Below, piece by piece: positions 49,114 through 61,075 of a stretch of 64,000 bases of DNA (its first letter is position 1; every line of letters starts with the position of its first letter). Origin of the DNA: Eutreptiella sp. 'Long Island Sound 2002' (taxonomy: Eukaryota > Euglenozoa > Euglenophyceae > Eutreptiales > Eutreptiaceae); assembly GCA_964036045.1 (NCBI GenBank), contig OZ038398.1:25116109-25180108 (forward strand), read 5' to 3'. Under the pieces are notes generated by a model. That model was not told the DNA's origin, did not search any database, and worked only from the letters and a program-made list of their open reading frames with translations. A program made the position numbers and the translations under genes.

Positions 49114-49661
49114 ACACCAACCGCCAAGAGCAAGCCCAAGAGATTGCTCGACTCGAATCAAAGAAATGGTCCTCGGTATTTGATGGAGTCAACGAAAACA
49201 ACATCAAACAAGCGTCGCTCGCTGAGCTAGTGAAAGCGTATCAACGACAGAGCACCTTCCATTCCAGGCATTGGCAAGATTTTGCAGCCGCTCACCAACT
49301 ACCAAAGAACCCGAGGCAAGCTCCAACAAAAAGCCTCCACTCCTTTCTCGCCACCCATGGCTGTCAAGTACCAACAACGTCCATTCACTATGCGCCCTGG
49401 GTTTCCTCTCCTACCTGCCCCCTCAAATCATTCCCCGGTCCTCCAGAGCCAACCACATTCCACGGTGAAAACGACTTTGGTAGATCCTATTCCTTCAGTG
49501 CCATCACCTCCAAAAACCCCACCGGCACTCACGCCAACCTTATGATCTATGGCATCTACTCCGATCAACTGTTACATTCCATCATCGATGATGGGTCCTC
49601 AATTGAAGCTTCTGAAGAGCCCGAAGACCAGAACGACTACTACAGCTATAGCTCAGACTAA
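49032..49661 (+). CDS. 209-codon unrecognised protein
   Basis: Starts at ATG 49032 and ends TAA at 49659. The middle is helical and charged (NTNRQEQAQEIARLESKKWS, NNIKQASLAELVKAYQRQST), the end acidic and aromatic (EASEEPEDQNDYYSYSSD). Base composition is clearly less GC-rich than the AAA and gag-pol genes, suggesting a different origin. I do not recognise a family. It could be the C-terminal half of a protein whose N-terminal half is the overlapping frame at 48544-49113. It is followed by an AT-rich stretch suitable for transcript ending. Confidence 0.45.
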   Translation: MAQNHQDYDAGRQSICIGFFKPYFEFLNTNRQEQAQEIARLESKKWSSVFDGVNENNIKQASLAELVKAYQRQSTFHSRHWQDFAAAHQLPKNPRQAPTKSLHSFLATHGCQVPTTSIHYAPWVSSPTCPLKSFPGPPEPTTFHGENDFGRSYSFSAITSKNPTGTHANLMIYGIYSDQLLHSIIDDGSSIEASEEPEDQNDYYSYSSD

Positions 49662-52010
49662 TGCTGAACTTACAAATCTGCTAATAGGGTATTATCTTTT
49701 TGGTCGCTCTCTTTTAATATAAATATTCTTGTCACATCCTCTGGACGCCATCTCCTCGGCCTGAGTACATTAATCTGTCCTCACACTTTTCTCTGAGTGA
49801 TCACTTTACCCCAACTTCATCGCTTTGCCTGTTTTTGCTCTTAGAGTGCCATAAACAGCACCAGACAACACTATCTTTTTGTTCCCTTTTTTTCTATTGG
49901 TTTTAAAAGACCAGGCGACCTCTACAGTCTGCAGGTAAACAATGAATTCTAGTTTGTGGCACTGCAGAATGGGGAAAGACACAACCCAACAACCCACACA
50001 ACACTCCAATGGTGCCAAAGGGCAGTGATTTTCACAGTGTATGTGGATTGGCCTTGCCAATGAACAGATTTTCATCAGTTTGCCATGTTCAATATTTTGG
50101 GTACCCTGTACACTAAACTGTACAATCAAAGGATCATGGCGGATCAGCAAGGGCTACGCCTTGTCACTGCCATCCCAAGAATGGAACAATGTGGACACAG
50201 AATGAAAACCGGCGGGGAACCGCCATGCAACAAAAAACAGCACTGTACAAGAAAACATGCCCAACTGACGGGCTTGGCCCAAAGCATGCAAAAATCCTGC
50301 AATCATCACGCAAACCACAGGGGCAACACTTTGCACGCAGTGTGCATGCTGCACGTGGTCAAGCCCACAAAAAATGGAATATATGGAATATGGAATACGG
50401 AACATATGTGCACACCTGACGTCACCTGCTTAACAAATCAGAGATTCCCTGCACTACAGCTGTGTGCTGCACAACAACAAGCAATACGGCCGTGGCATGC
50501 TGTAATTGTTGTCAGTTTGTTGATGGCACGAACCCCAGGAGTCAGCGACAACAGATTTCAGAGCACCACAGCACACAAAAAAATGAGTTCAGGCATACTT
50601 GCATTTGGGAGGGCAGGCCCACAATCCTCTGATAAGTCTTTACAGTACCCCACAATGCACAACTGGCCCTCTCAATGTTTGCAGTGGCACTCGACCAGTC
50701 AAGTCGAGTGAACCCAATTCCATCTCTGCCTTGAACCTGGTCTACCCAGCCCTGTTACCCCCAGTCCCCCAATCTCCTAGAAAACTTGACCTCCGGGCGT
50801 TGACATAGATAAGCCTCACCACTGGAAATGATGCCTGGAAATGAACATGGACCTAGCATTTATTGTTGGGTGCTCAACATAGCACAGGGACAGGATCACA
50901 GCACGTTCTGAGTGTTGGGCCCAGCGATTGTACAGCCAGGCTTGGGGCCGTACTTGTCCCAATAAGAATCTGGAAGCTTCGGTGCATATTCCTGATGTCA
51001 AGAGGAGAAAGTCAAGAATGTTCAAAAACGCACTGCTACAGGGCTGTCTCGATATGCAGGCTGGACAGCCCCCCCCCCCCCCCCCTGCCCCGCCAATGGA
51101 CAGTGAAGGCCATAGTGTGGCAGGTGCGGCTCGAGCCTCATGCGGACATTGCAACCTGACCTGTTTGCAGCGCCACCCTGCTGCTGGGGGTGTTGCTGGT
51201 GGCATTCATTGATGCGATGGAATGGGGTTCTCAAGGCAAAGCCCCCTACATGCCATAACCTTCCGAGGCCAACGAGCTTTGATTGAACCTTTTCCATGGG
51301 CAGGGGCAGAAGATAAGGATAGGGGCGGTCCCTGTACAGGAGAGAATGTGGCTGTCTTTGGACGTGTGGGATATGGCATGAGGGCAGGAAGGAGGAGGGG
51401 GGACGAGGTAGCACACTGTCAAACAGAGGAAAGGGTGGCAGATCGGTGGTTTAAACAAGAACAGAATGGAGGGGCTCTCCCGTTAGGAATGCAGAGCACA
51501 ATGAGCACTGAAGTGTCCACAAGAGCGGAGGCAGCTTCTGTTTCCTTTCAGTGAGGTTCGGGTGCAATAGTTCGGCAGGTTTCTTGTGCCCTCAGCCCAC
51601 CCACCCACCCACCCACCCAATCACGTCGGGACACTTTCCGGCGAAAAAAGAAATTACGCAAAGGGCCAGGAATTTCAGGCGTTTTCAGCGACAAGGCGTC
51701 GCCTTGCTGGCGTGAGCAAAAAAAATTATTGCAGTTCAAATTGTGCGCTTGAACAGATTCAGCAGTTTGGGTCTGCATCTGCCACATTTCATTATAAGTG
51801 AAGAGTGTTTGACAGGGTGGCAACCATCTCCGGGCATGGTTCCCTTCTTTTCTCTCACGCACCCCCTTGATCTCAGCGTCTGACCACCCCTACCCGTACC
51901 TCTGCCCCTGCCCCGAGATGTCTGTATGGGCCCGAATACAACTGTGTTTTGTGGGGCGTGCCATGACCATACGACTGCATATGAACGTTGGCACACAAAC
52001 ACCATAACAG
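49662..52010. other. no supported gene
   Basis: The longest frame, ATG 50085 to 50711 on the plus strand (208 codons), is His/Gln/Cys rich without ordered motifs and looks accidental. There is a C run at 51069-51086. At 51585-51720 a CCCACC head followed by GAAAAAAGAAATTACGCAAA resembles a diverged family X element. This is the region downstream of msrA on its own strand. Confidence 0.45.
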
Positions 52011-52160
52011 TCAGTCCCTGGTAGGAGCAGCAGGATTGGGGTTGCATACCTTCATATCTGACAAGCCCCATTCTGCAAAGGCAGGCACGCTGATGCCAGA
52101 GGGCTGGGCAGAGCAGTAGGGTCGGCTCATGGGCTTGGCCAAATACTGCTGGTGATAGTT
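52011..52160 (-). CDS. msrA: msrA exon 5
   Basis: Opens after [28 protein letters not shown], then [17 protein letters not shown] and a stop at 52011-52013. A GTATGC after the AAG at 52050 could be a donor to one more exon, but none was found, so the simple end is preferred. Confidence 0.85.
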   Translation of the reverse strand, partial: NYHQQYLAKPMSRPYCSAQPSGISVPAFAEWGLSDMKVCNPNPAAPTRD

Positions 52161-55100
52161 CTGGAAACGCAGGGACGATGGCATGCGGCTTCGTGTGGCA
52201 TGGCGTGGTTTGTGTGTGCCTGTGTGTGTGTGGGGTGAGACCCTAATTTAGATGATATGCGTGCAGGGGGGCGAGGAGGGGTCGCCGCCGAGTGCAGCTC
52301 AACAGACCTTCCAAACCTTGGGGACTGCTGGTTCCAGCTGCCAGTGATGGCGGGCTGCAGTGAACCTTTCCACCCGTCCCCACACCCCCTTGCAGAGATG
52401 TCCTGGGCCTTCCCCTGGGCTCACACTGGAACTGGGAGCTGTGTCATTGGGTTCCTTGTGGGGACGCAACCCAATTAAGACAGATTCAGTTTGCTGGCAG
52501 GTTCCCACCCTAGAGATTCTGTCCCTTTTGCACCATTGAAGAGGACACCCAGGTCAGGGTGGTGTCGGGGCTTTCTTACCTGATTGTTGGAAGGGCGTCT
52601 AGAGGTGTTCTACAAAAGCCCTACGCTGGGGCCCACATGGTTGTGCACCGTAGTTGTATGTTCTACCAAAACCCTTCAATGGGGCTCAGGTAATTATTTG
52701 CTGTCATTGTTTGTCCCACCAGGGCCCTGCAGTGGGGTCCAGGTAGTCATGAGCTTTAGGTCATTGTTCTACCAGGACCCTGCAGTGGTGGGGTTTAGGT
52801 TGTTATGTATTTCAAGTGTTTCTGGGACACAACAGCCCTTGAGGATGCCCCCCCCCCCCACTAGCTGTCTAAGCGCGCAAGCCCCACACAACCGCTCATT
52901 ACCTCTCTTCCACCCTTAGGGTGGTGGTTACAACCTGGGGTAACCCCACCTGCCCTGTGAACAGTTGACCAGTGAAAGCAACTAACTACCTGGCCCCATG
53001 AAGGGTTTTGTTGGAGCAAACACCAGAAGCACATAACTGCTGTGCAGATTCTAAAGTTTCGCGGAATCCTAATTTTTGCGTTGGGTGTTTTGAATTAATA
53101 ATAAGCAAAAATTTTGCGGCAGCTTCCAAAATGGGCAAAAATGGGCAAAAAAAAATTTTTTTTGCAATTTTTTATTGCGGAACCCATTTTTGCGTAGGGT
53201 GTTGGACCAAAAATTAATTTTTTTGCGGTTTTTTTTGCGTTTTGGGGATTGGGGTTGATTCATTTTGTTGCTACTGCAAGAAACCATGTGTACCTTGGAC
53301 TCTGGGATTGCAGTCGATTCCTACACAGGCATACAAATGTCCATCAGTTGGACTCTGGGATTGCAGTCCATAGCACAGATAAGCACCAACAAGCATGGTG
53401 CAGGTCTCCCAGTTTTTCAACAAACCAGTTCCAAACTTGTCCATAATAGTGCGCATGGCACGTATAATGCTGCCTTGTCATTTCGTCTCGATAATAGTGC
53501 ATGAAATGCTGAAAATATGCCACAGAAAAGTCTGCAGGATCAAGAGCCCAAGGGGTTCTAACTCCTCCGTCGCGCGCACAGCCTGGCGAGCCACCCCTGT
53601 GGTCGCGTTTTGTTTACGTTGGTCTGGGCGAGTGGGCCTGTTTTCCCCCCGGGAGAGACCCTCGGCCCGCGGGTTTACTCCTTTGTACCAACAACCAACA
53701 AACAAATTGCAATCACAAAAAGACTGGCAACCCGATATCCTGAACTAGCCCCTTTATCTGCTTTGTGGCACATCAACAGCCACATTCAAATATGCACGTC
53801 CCGAACTAGCCCCTTTATCTGCATTGGGGCACATCAGCAACCACATTCAAATAACCACGGCCCAAACTAGCCCCTTTATCTGCTTTGGGGCACATCAGCA
53901 GCCAAATTCCACTACGGTGCGTCACACAGTATTTTAACACTTGTGACAATCCTGGATACATCATTCTATGAAAGCAAAGCAAGGTGCAGAACGGGGCATG
54001 AGACACGGAAGAGGGGGACAACAAGCAGTGGGGCAAACTCTCCCGCGATTCTGGCATTCTTGCAAAAAGGGGGGCAGGGGCAAAAATTATTTTATTTTCG
54101 CGATTTTTTTGCGGAACCCATTTTTGCGTAAGGCGTGAAGCCAATAATTGATTTTTTTTGCGTTTTTTTTGCGGACAACAACACCTTGTGCCAGGAATTA
54201 AATATTTTCGCAAATCTTTAGAATTCAGCCGGTATGTAGGCCCCACCGTAGGGCACTGGTGGAACAGGGCCACCTTTTCAGTGGTTTCCTAATCACAACA
54301 GTATGCCATGCATGCTGTGAGGACCCTTGCTGGGTTGTCCTCACGGCCTGGTCCATTTTCAACCTGCCTGCGGATAGGGATGGCTCGGTATTGTGCAGCA
54401 TTTGATGGCCTGACTGTACTTTGAGCATTGTTGCTGTGCAGTACTGTTCCCTGTGAACGGTCAGTGACCGGTCCATAGCAAACCTTTGGACCAGGTGCCA
54501 GTGCAACTGGGCTGACCACATCACATCGGAGCACCTCTTCTTCGAAAGCCCACCCTTTGGTGAAGCGCATCCTACCACCGTGGGGACTCCAGACACTATC
54601 TGCAAATTTAGCACTTCATGCGTGGCACAAGGCTGTCCTCCAGGAAAGAAATGTTTCTCTGTTTTTGTCCACTAAGGACAGCCTGATGCTTTGAGTAACA
54701 GGATTGTGGTCAATCAACAACGGTTGGCAACCAACCGAAGGCAATTAGCGGTGAATCAACGGCTGTTGATGGTCAAACGACGCTGATGGGCACTGGCTGT
54801 GACTAGGGCTCCAGGTCAACTGGGATCCGGCTGCAGACCTCAGCGTAATAGAAATCAACGTTGTCGACGATCTCGGTCGTGATTGGTCCGTACCCCTTTG
54901 CAGAGATGGCCTTCTGGTAGGCGTTGAGGCTGGCCTCTGCGAGCTTCCGTTGAGCATCAGTGGTCGGGTAGATGCCTGAGCGGTACTGTGTGCCTGTGGC
55001 AGGAGAGCAGCGATATGGCAAATGCATGGAGTAGCGGGAGCAGCGGCAGGGCCAGGGTTGCGTTGCGCAGAGACAGGGCGGTGGTGTTGGCTGGAGCAGG

Positions 55101-58100
55101 GCCAAGGTGAAGGCCAGAGTGGAGTTGGGATGGGCGGGCGAGGGGCAGTGTAGAGCGGATCGTGGGCAGCAGGGTGTGGGCATGGGGTCATAGGCAGGTA
55201 ACAAGCAGGGGCAGAACAGGGACAGACTCTTGCAGGCTATCATGCAGAGGTGTGGGGTGAGTGATCACCTTTCGGGCACACCTAAATTGATGCCGCTGAC
55301 TCTTTACTGCGGCTACCCATGACCCTAAACCGAATACTTTCTTTAATTGGGGGGGGGGGGGCACATGCCATGGACCTGCAGGGCAACCCACCCCGCAAAC
55401 CTCCAACCCTCCGACCCTGCAATGCAATCCCTGCCCTGCCCTGGACCATAGCTTTTCGGCCGTCCTACTACTGTCCTGCACACTGGACCCTCATCTGTGT
55501 GTGTCTTCATGTGCAGCCACTCAAAAAGTGCCACTCAAGAACCAAAAGATGATAATGGTTGGGGGCCACGGATGTATTAGACGACAGGAGGCAGAGGTCT
55601 GGGCAGACACACACTCCTCCTACATCCTACAGGCATCAGCCGACCAGGAGGAAAGACGCAAATGAACGAGGAAGCGGATGCGATGATTTGCTGATAGCAT
55701 TACACTCTGCAACGTAGAGACTAGACTAGAGGGAATCCCACCTATGCCAGAAGCATTCAGGTGGAAGTACTTGCCATGCTTGCATGGTGCTGGGGGGAGG
55801 GCTCTTGGGGTGGGCATTTCAAAAAACGTTCAAATGCAATGAGTTCCCACAAGAAATGCAGCGCAAGAAATTTGAGTGGCACCATGGTGTTGCACATGCT
55901 TGGTGAGACTGCACGGGAGCAAGACGGAAATGTGTTTGTATGTGTTTTTCACCCCATTTGGCTGCTATAGCTAGTTTTGGCCCGAAAACTTGCTGGCAGG
56001 CCGAGGTATATGGCTCGCAGGGGGGGCTCAAACCCAAATTGAAACTCGAAATCTAATTCCAACTTTGGGTCTGGCTTGACGTCATGCCGAGCTGGGGTTG
56101 TAGTCTCTCCTTTGTAGAGAGCGATGGTGTCAACAGATCACATGCTTTGCCCTCATGCTTATTTCCCTGACAGTGTGCACCAAGGCTATTTCCCGTTACC
56201 CTGCAGTGTGACGGAAGTGCTCCTTTAGCTGTGGGGATGGGCGCCGATGATGCAGTTTCTGACCAGTTATTTTAGATAAGCACATAATGTGTTTCGGGTG
56301 GTCTCAGGGATCCTGTGGTACCCCCCTAGAGGGTGGGAACAGGGATGTTGTGACAGTGTATCCATGGTATTATGCAACAGAGACTAGTTGAATATAGTGT
56401 GGGCATACCCATGTCATTGCCCTGGCCCATGCCCTGGGTCGGGTTGTGGGATTCCCAGAAGTTGCGGAGCAAATCGGCGAAGGCGATCTTCTTCGGGTCA
56501 TACACCACCAGCACGACTTCATTGTGACCTGGGAGGTAGGAAATGTGAGGCAGCTAAGAGCTGTGCCGGGAGTGAGGGCACAAGAGGCTGAGGTTGGCAC
56601 TGAGCTCTGTCACCGTTTTACCCGGCTGAATTTGCCCCCAACCGATCTAATATTTGCCAGTCACTGCTTTTGCCACCGCACCTGAGACCCTTTTCTTCTT
56701 TAATCACAGGCCCAGCGGTCACCCCCTGCCATTGTTTCACCCGTTTCTTGCAATGGGTCGGAAAGCAGGTCCTTTTGGGTCACACACATGTCAGCCAGAC
56801 ATGGCCCTCCTCAACTGCAAAACCATATAACCTCAAAACAATCCTCCCAATCTTGAAAGAGGCAACATTGTTGTCAAGGGGCATTGATGTGGTCCTGGGC
56901 AGAGAAGCACCAGCAAATTGGTGGTTGACCAGACCATTGCGTAGCTACTTTAAGGGCGGGCAGGGGGGGTGCCATAAAGACCAATGTGCCCGTTGGTACT
57001 CCTGGGTGTGAGCACTGATGTGAATTTTCAGCAGGACATTGTCTACATGGCTTCCACACAACAAGGCCCAAGCCACTGGGGAAAAGTGTTTTTGGTCAGT
57101 CAGAGTGGGGGAGTCACCACTCTGCTTGCAATTGCTGCTGCTGCCCCCCTCCCAAGCCAGCACTGGCATGCACTTTCAGCATTCAGCATTCCCATGACCG
57201 TGAAGGGGTGCTACCCTGAACCCGGATCAGCCATACATCAGCAGAGGTTGCACTGTGTGCAACTCTCATTTGTTCAAGGAATTGCAACGATTTTGTTTGA
57301 AACTGCCGCCTCCTGCTCCATGGCCAAAGTATTACAAGGGTTTGCTCTTGGGGAGGGTGATGTGCCATTCCCCATGGCGGTCCCCCTGTGTGGTTGTAGG
57401 GGGTGGAGGGGGGCTACTGGCATCGCTATCATGGTCAAACAGGGTGGCGCTCCAGGGGAGCAGGGCGGAGGGGGTGAGGGGCACTGCAGAAAAAGTGCTG
57501 GGCAGCACAGCGCTGGCTGGCCCAACCCTTAGGCCAAAGAGGCAAGCCACCTCAGCCCACCCACCCAGTGTATTGCTGTGAGGAATCATCAGACTAAAGA
57601 CGAAAGACTAAAGGCCAGCTGATTAAGGTGCAAAACACAAAGTAAGTAAGTAAGTAAGAAATAGTGACAAAAAGAGGGGAGAAAAGGTGTATAGGCGTAC
57701 ACGTTACCTAAAAAAGCATGTGTGTATGTACCATTATATTGCCTATGTTCCAAGGTAATTACCCAAATTGCGCGCCGCAGGGTGCGCCGTAGGTGCTGCA
57801 GGCGCCGCAGGATAAGCACCCCCAATGATCAATGCTACAGGGCTGCATGGAGCAGAAAATTTTGCTTTGCAGTGCACGCAAACCAGACCAGCACCGAATT
57901 TGGCCTTGAGACCACCGCCCTGATGTGAGTATCTAATGTTTCATGGGCTGTCTGGGTCAGCTCATCCCCTCCCACGGCACCAATTGGCATAACCCATAGA
58001 CAGTGGTTAGGACCAGTTTGTCTTCCCAGACCACTCTCGCTCTCGCCTCCTACACCTTCCCAGCTGGATCGGCCAAAAATGGGGACCTGCTCATCGGTTG

Positions 58101-58680
58101 GAAACAGAAGATCCTCAAAGGGCCCAATACTTTCATTGACCGCTCTACGAAATCCACCCACCATGAGCCCCCCAGCACGAGGTATCCAACCACCCTTCAC
58201 AGTTGTGTCCGTTGCATGTGTTACCGTTGTGTTACCCTGTTCACCCTGAGCAAGCCATTACATGAGGAGGGGGGGACTCGTACTCCCATGGTTGTCAGCC
58301 ATTCTAATGAATGTATGTTACTGGGCCATTCCGCAAACTGGGGTTGTGGCCATGAGTTGCCCACCACCCAAGCCACCTAAGCTTGTTAACTAACTCATTG
58401 CCTCCCTTCGTCGGCCTGCCCCACACACCCATCACACGGACCTGTCATGCCACTGCACACTTCCTCGTAGGTGGGGTTCTTCGTGTACCCCGCAGCGTAT
58501 CCCACGGCGGTGCTGTAGACTCCAGGGATCTTCCAAAACATCTTTTCCGTTCCCCAGAAGCAGCCGGTGCCTGTGTATTGAGTACGGAATGGAGGGCCAA
58601 AGGGGGGGGGGTGGCTGCACGGCGCGCGCCGTACCAGAGGCACCCCAGTTCTTAGGGCTCCGGTCAACAAATGTGCCCAT
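52011..58680 (-). CDS. msrA: peptide methionine sulfoxide reductase A, five exons
   Basis: Reduces methionine-S-sulfoxide in proteins, repairing oxidative damage with electrons usually from thioredoxin. Five minus-strand exons (58680-58635, 58570-58442, 56528-56409, 54993-54839, 52160-52011) join in frame to 199 residues, normal for the family. Motifs: [10 protein letters not shown] with catalytic Cys19; [73 protein letters not shown], a motif completed exactly across the last intron; and PYCSAQPSG with a candidate resolving Cys. An in-frame TGA about 48 bases before ATG 58680 supports that start unless a further exon is spliced in. No clear targeting peptide is seen, so a cytosolic form is the simplest reading. 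Splice sites are inferred. Confidence 0.9.
52603..52825 (+). repeat. ~55-bp degenerate tandem repeat, four units
   Basis: Each unit carries a GTTCTACCAGGACCCTGCAG-like block, then a GGGGTCCAGGTAGTT-like block and a T-rich end, with 20 to 30 percent divergence. Confidence 0.7.
53739..53910 (+). repeat. 61-bp tandem repeat, about three units
   Basis: Units begin AACTAGCCCCTTTATCTGC and contain GGCACATCAGCAGCCACATT; divergence is small. Confidence 0.9.
54839..54993 (-). CDS. msrA: msrA exon 4
   Basis: Opens after [27 protein letters not shown], then a helical part and FYYAE, ending GAG|GTCTGC in phase 0. Reading through the donor would give an abnormal tail and a stop at 54803, so the splice to 52160 is needed for the family motif. 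Confidence 0.9.
54994..56408 (-). other. msrA intron 3 (1.4 kb)
   Basis: A G run near 55349-55361 and a trace of satellite unit A near 56235-56370 (CCTGTGGTACCC, GGGATGTTGTGACAGTGTAT). Frames over 54803-55243 upstream of exon 4 are proline-rich and non-conserved. No nested gene seen. Confidence 0.6.
56409..56528 (-). CDS. msrA: msrA exon 3
   Basis: Opens after [27 protein letters not shown] through [14 protein letters not shown], ending ATGG|GTATGC in phase 1. The intron before it is 1.9 kb. Confidence 0.92.
56529..58441 (-). other. msrA intron 2 (1.9 kb) with weak coding traces
   Basis: On the plus strand, [20 protein letters not shown] and [19 protein letters not shown] (about 58030-58155) look somewhat protein-like after an acceptor-like TTCCCAG, and 56984-57532 is an open frame without motifs. 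Neither is recognised. A GTAA-type short repeat lies at 57640-57660. Confidence 0.5.
58442..58570 (-). CDS. msrA: msrA exon 2 (catalytic cysteine)
   Basis: Opens after ATACACAG; encodes [20 protein letters not shown] and [19 protein letters not shown], ending ACAG|GTCCGT in phase 1. Contains the GCFWG active site. Confidence 0.92.
58635..58680 (-). CDS. msrA: msrA exon 1
   Basis: ATG at 58680 in the context CACATGG; encodes [15 protein letters not shown] and ends in phase 1 at G|GTACGG. The next intron is only 64 bases (58571-58634) and includes a C run (minus strand). This N-terminus is less conserved in the family, so this exon is the least certain; the phase match and good donor support it. 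Confidence 0.62.
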
Positions 58681-59796
58681 GTGGCGAGGCGCTTCACCTT
58701 CGCGACATGCCGGGAAGTCAGTCTTTCAGAAGGTAACCTCTAGTAGCCTGCATGTTGATGTTTCAAGTGGAGTGGCGTTTAGGTGGCATTTGGGCTGGGG
58801 CATCTGGTATTCAGCCCCGCCTCTACCCCTATTGGAGTCCCTGGATGTGGTTGGGATAAAACGAGTACACTTCCACTGATAGGATGAGGTACAAGAATAC
58901 ATGTATGTTTTGGTCAATTTTGGGCAGCGTACGCCAGGAAGTGTCTTCGCATAACAGAATATCGGATAATATTACTTTTCGTATCTTAACATGTTTTTCA
59001 TCTGGAAGGCTTTCCGTAATCCTTCTTTTTGTGTGATAACATGTGGGATACAAAAAGATTTTGCGTTACGTCTTGTTGGTGTAAGTCGCAGACTGTCACC
59101 ATACAATGGCAGTCACAAAAAAGGTCCAACGGGGCAACAAATGCACACAAAGCGCATGGTATCTGATGCACAAACAGTTTTTGAGTGGCCACCCACTTAT
59201 ATACAATCCCTGTTCCATTAGGCCACCCTCCTGTGAAATTTCAAACTGCCTGGAAATCGGTTAGCCCCGTTGACGAGCAGCACTTTTTCCGCCTATGCAG
59301 TGGGGCCGACAAGAACATTAGCTCGTTGGCTGCTCTGGGAGGGTCGTTGATGCGTCTTCCAGAATTCCCTGTTTCTTCTCACTTATGGTGAGCGGTCAAC
59401 AATATTTTCCCCTCCCCACTTACTTACAGTCAAAATGCTCAGAATTTAATGCGGAATTAGAAGAGGTCAGAACAAAAACCGAAAAAACGGCCCGCCTTCA
59501 TCCTCCACTGGACCCACCCCCGCACCTTCAGTCGCGGTTGTTGGGGTCCAGAAGCATACTGAAACGAACCCCATGCTGGAAATGCAGCGCACCGCTAATG
59601 GGTGGCAGGGGCATGGCTGCAGCAGGGGGTCGTGGCAGGGGCAGGGGCACGAGTCCCGTTCGGTCTGGGCGCATCCCAACTTGCGGTGCAGCGTGCAACT
59701 GCCTGTCTTGGAACCCTTCTTTACTCAACTTCTCAACTCAATTTATTCAACTGCTCGGCTGTGTAGGCCCACAGAGAGGGTACTGAGTTGCTTCCC
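58681..59796. other. upstream of msrA, no supported gene
   Basis: This should contain the msrA promoter or a further upstream exon. No TATA-like or other motif is convincing. Open frames at 59385-59786 (plus) and 59467-59728 (minus) overlap in a Gly/Arg-Pro-rich segment and look accidental. Confidence 0.45.
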
Positions 59797-60928
59797 ACAC
59801 CACAGCCCCATGCAATAAGATTCCCTCGCACCACTACAACATGCAATAAGATTCCCTCGCACCACTACAACGTGCAATAAGATTCCCCTGCACCACCACA
59901 ACTTGCAACAAGATTCCCTCGCACCGCTACAACATGCAATAAGATTCCCCCGCACCGCTACAACATGCAACAAGATTCCCCCGCACCACTACAACATGCA
60001 ATAAGATTCCCCCGCACCGCTACAACATGCAACAAGATTCCCCCGCACCACTACAACATGCAATAAGATTCCTCTGCACTACTACAACTTGCAACAAGAT
60101 TCCCCCGCACCGCTACAACATGCAACAAGATTCCCCCGCACCACTACAACATGCAACAAGATTCCCCCGCACCACCACAACTTGCAACAAGATTCCCCCG
60201 CACCACTACAACATGCAATAAGATTCCCCCGCACCGCTACAACATGCAACAAGATTCCCCCGCACCACTACAACATGCAATAAGATTCCCCCGCACCACT
60301 ACAACATGCAACAAGATTCCCCCGCACCACTACAACATGCAATAAGATTCCTCTGCACTACTACAACTTGCAATAAGATTCCCCCGCACCGCTACAACAT
60401 GCAACAAGATTCCCCTGCACCAATACAACTTGCAATAAGATTCCCCCGCGCCACTAAACTTGCAATAAGATTCCCCCGCACCACTACAACGTGAAACAAG
60501 ATTCCCCCACACCATCACAACTTGCAATAAGATTCCCCCGCACTACAACGTGAAATAAGATTCCCCTGCACCACCACAACATGCAACAAGATTCCCCTGC
60601 ACCACTACAACTTGCAATAAGTTTCCCCGCACCAATACAACTTGCAATAAGCCCCCGCACCACTACAACGTGAAATAAGATTCCCCCGCACCAATACAAC
60701 TTGCAACAAGATTCCCCTGCACCACCACAACATGCAACAAGATTCCCCCGCACCACTACAACTTGCAATAAGATTCCCCACACCACCACAACATGCAATA
60801 AGACTCCCCCGCACCACTACAACATGCATTAAAGGTCCCCCCGCAACATGCAATAAGATTGCGCCACACTACAACATGCACTACAAGTCATCCCGCACCA
60901 CTACAACATGTAATAAGATTCCTCCCCA
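59797..60928 (+). repeat. 31-bp minisatellite, about 36 units
   Basis: The unit is close to CACCACTACAACATGCAATA followed by AGATTCCCCCG. Variants alternate ATGCAATA/ATGCAACA/TTGCAATA and CCACTA/CCGCTA/CCACCA. Units shorten and decay after about 60840 and fade out by 61075. No spacers, so not a CRISPR array. Confidence 0.95.
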
Positions 60929-61075
60929 CACACCACTACCCCACGCAAAAACATTCCACCCAGCCCACTACCCTGTGCAATCAGATTCTTCCCACACCAC
61001 TACCCATGCAAGAAATTTCCTCCCGAACCCCATACAATACTCCAACAAGATTCCTCCCACACCACTACCCCACTA

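Larger units (their letters stand above)
52161..54838 (-). other. msrA intron 4 (2.7 kb), repeat-rich
   Basis: Contains a run of four ~55-bp degenerate repeats (52603-52825), two TTTTTGCG-rich AT blocks (53085-53240 and 54070-54180) that share GCGGAACCCATTTTTGCGTA, and a three-unit 61-bp tandem repeat (53739-53910). No coding exon recognised on either strand. Confidence 0.7.

Noticed and set aside
50085-50711. 208-codon ATG-started frame
   Set aside because: His/Cys/Gln-rich, no ordered blocks and no supporting context. It is kept only as a note.
54803-55243. msrA exon 4 ending at the stop at 54803
   Set aside because: Reading through the donor replaces the conserved NYHQQYL end; the in-phase exon at 52160 restores it.
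59797-60928. Possible CRISPR array
   Set aside because: Repeats are contiguous with no unique spacers, in a eukaryotic context; it is a minisatellite.
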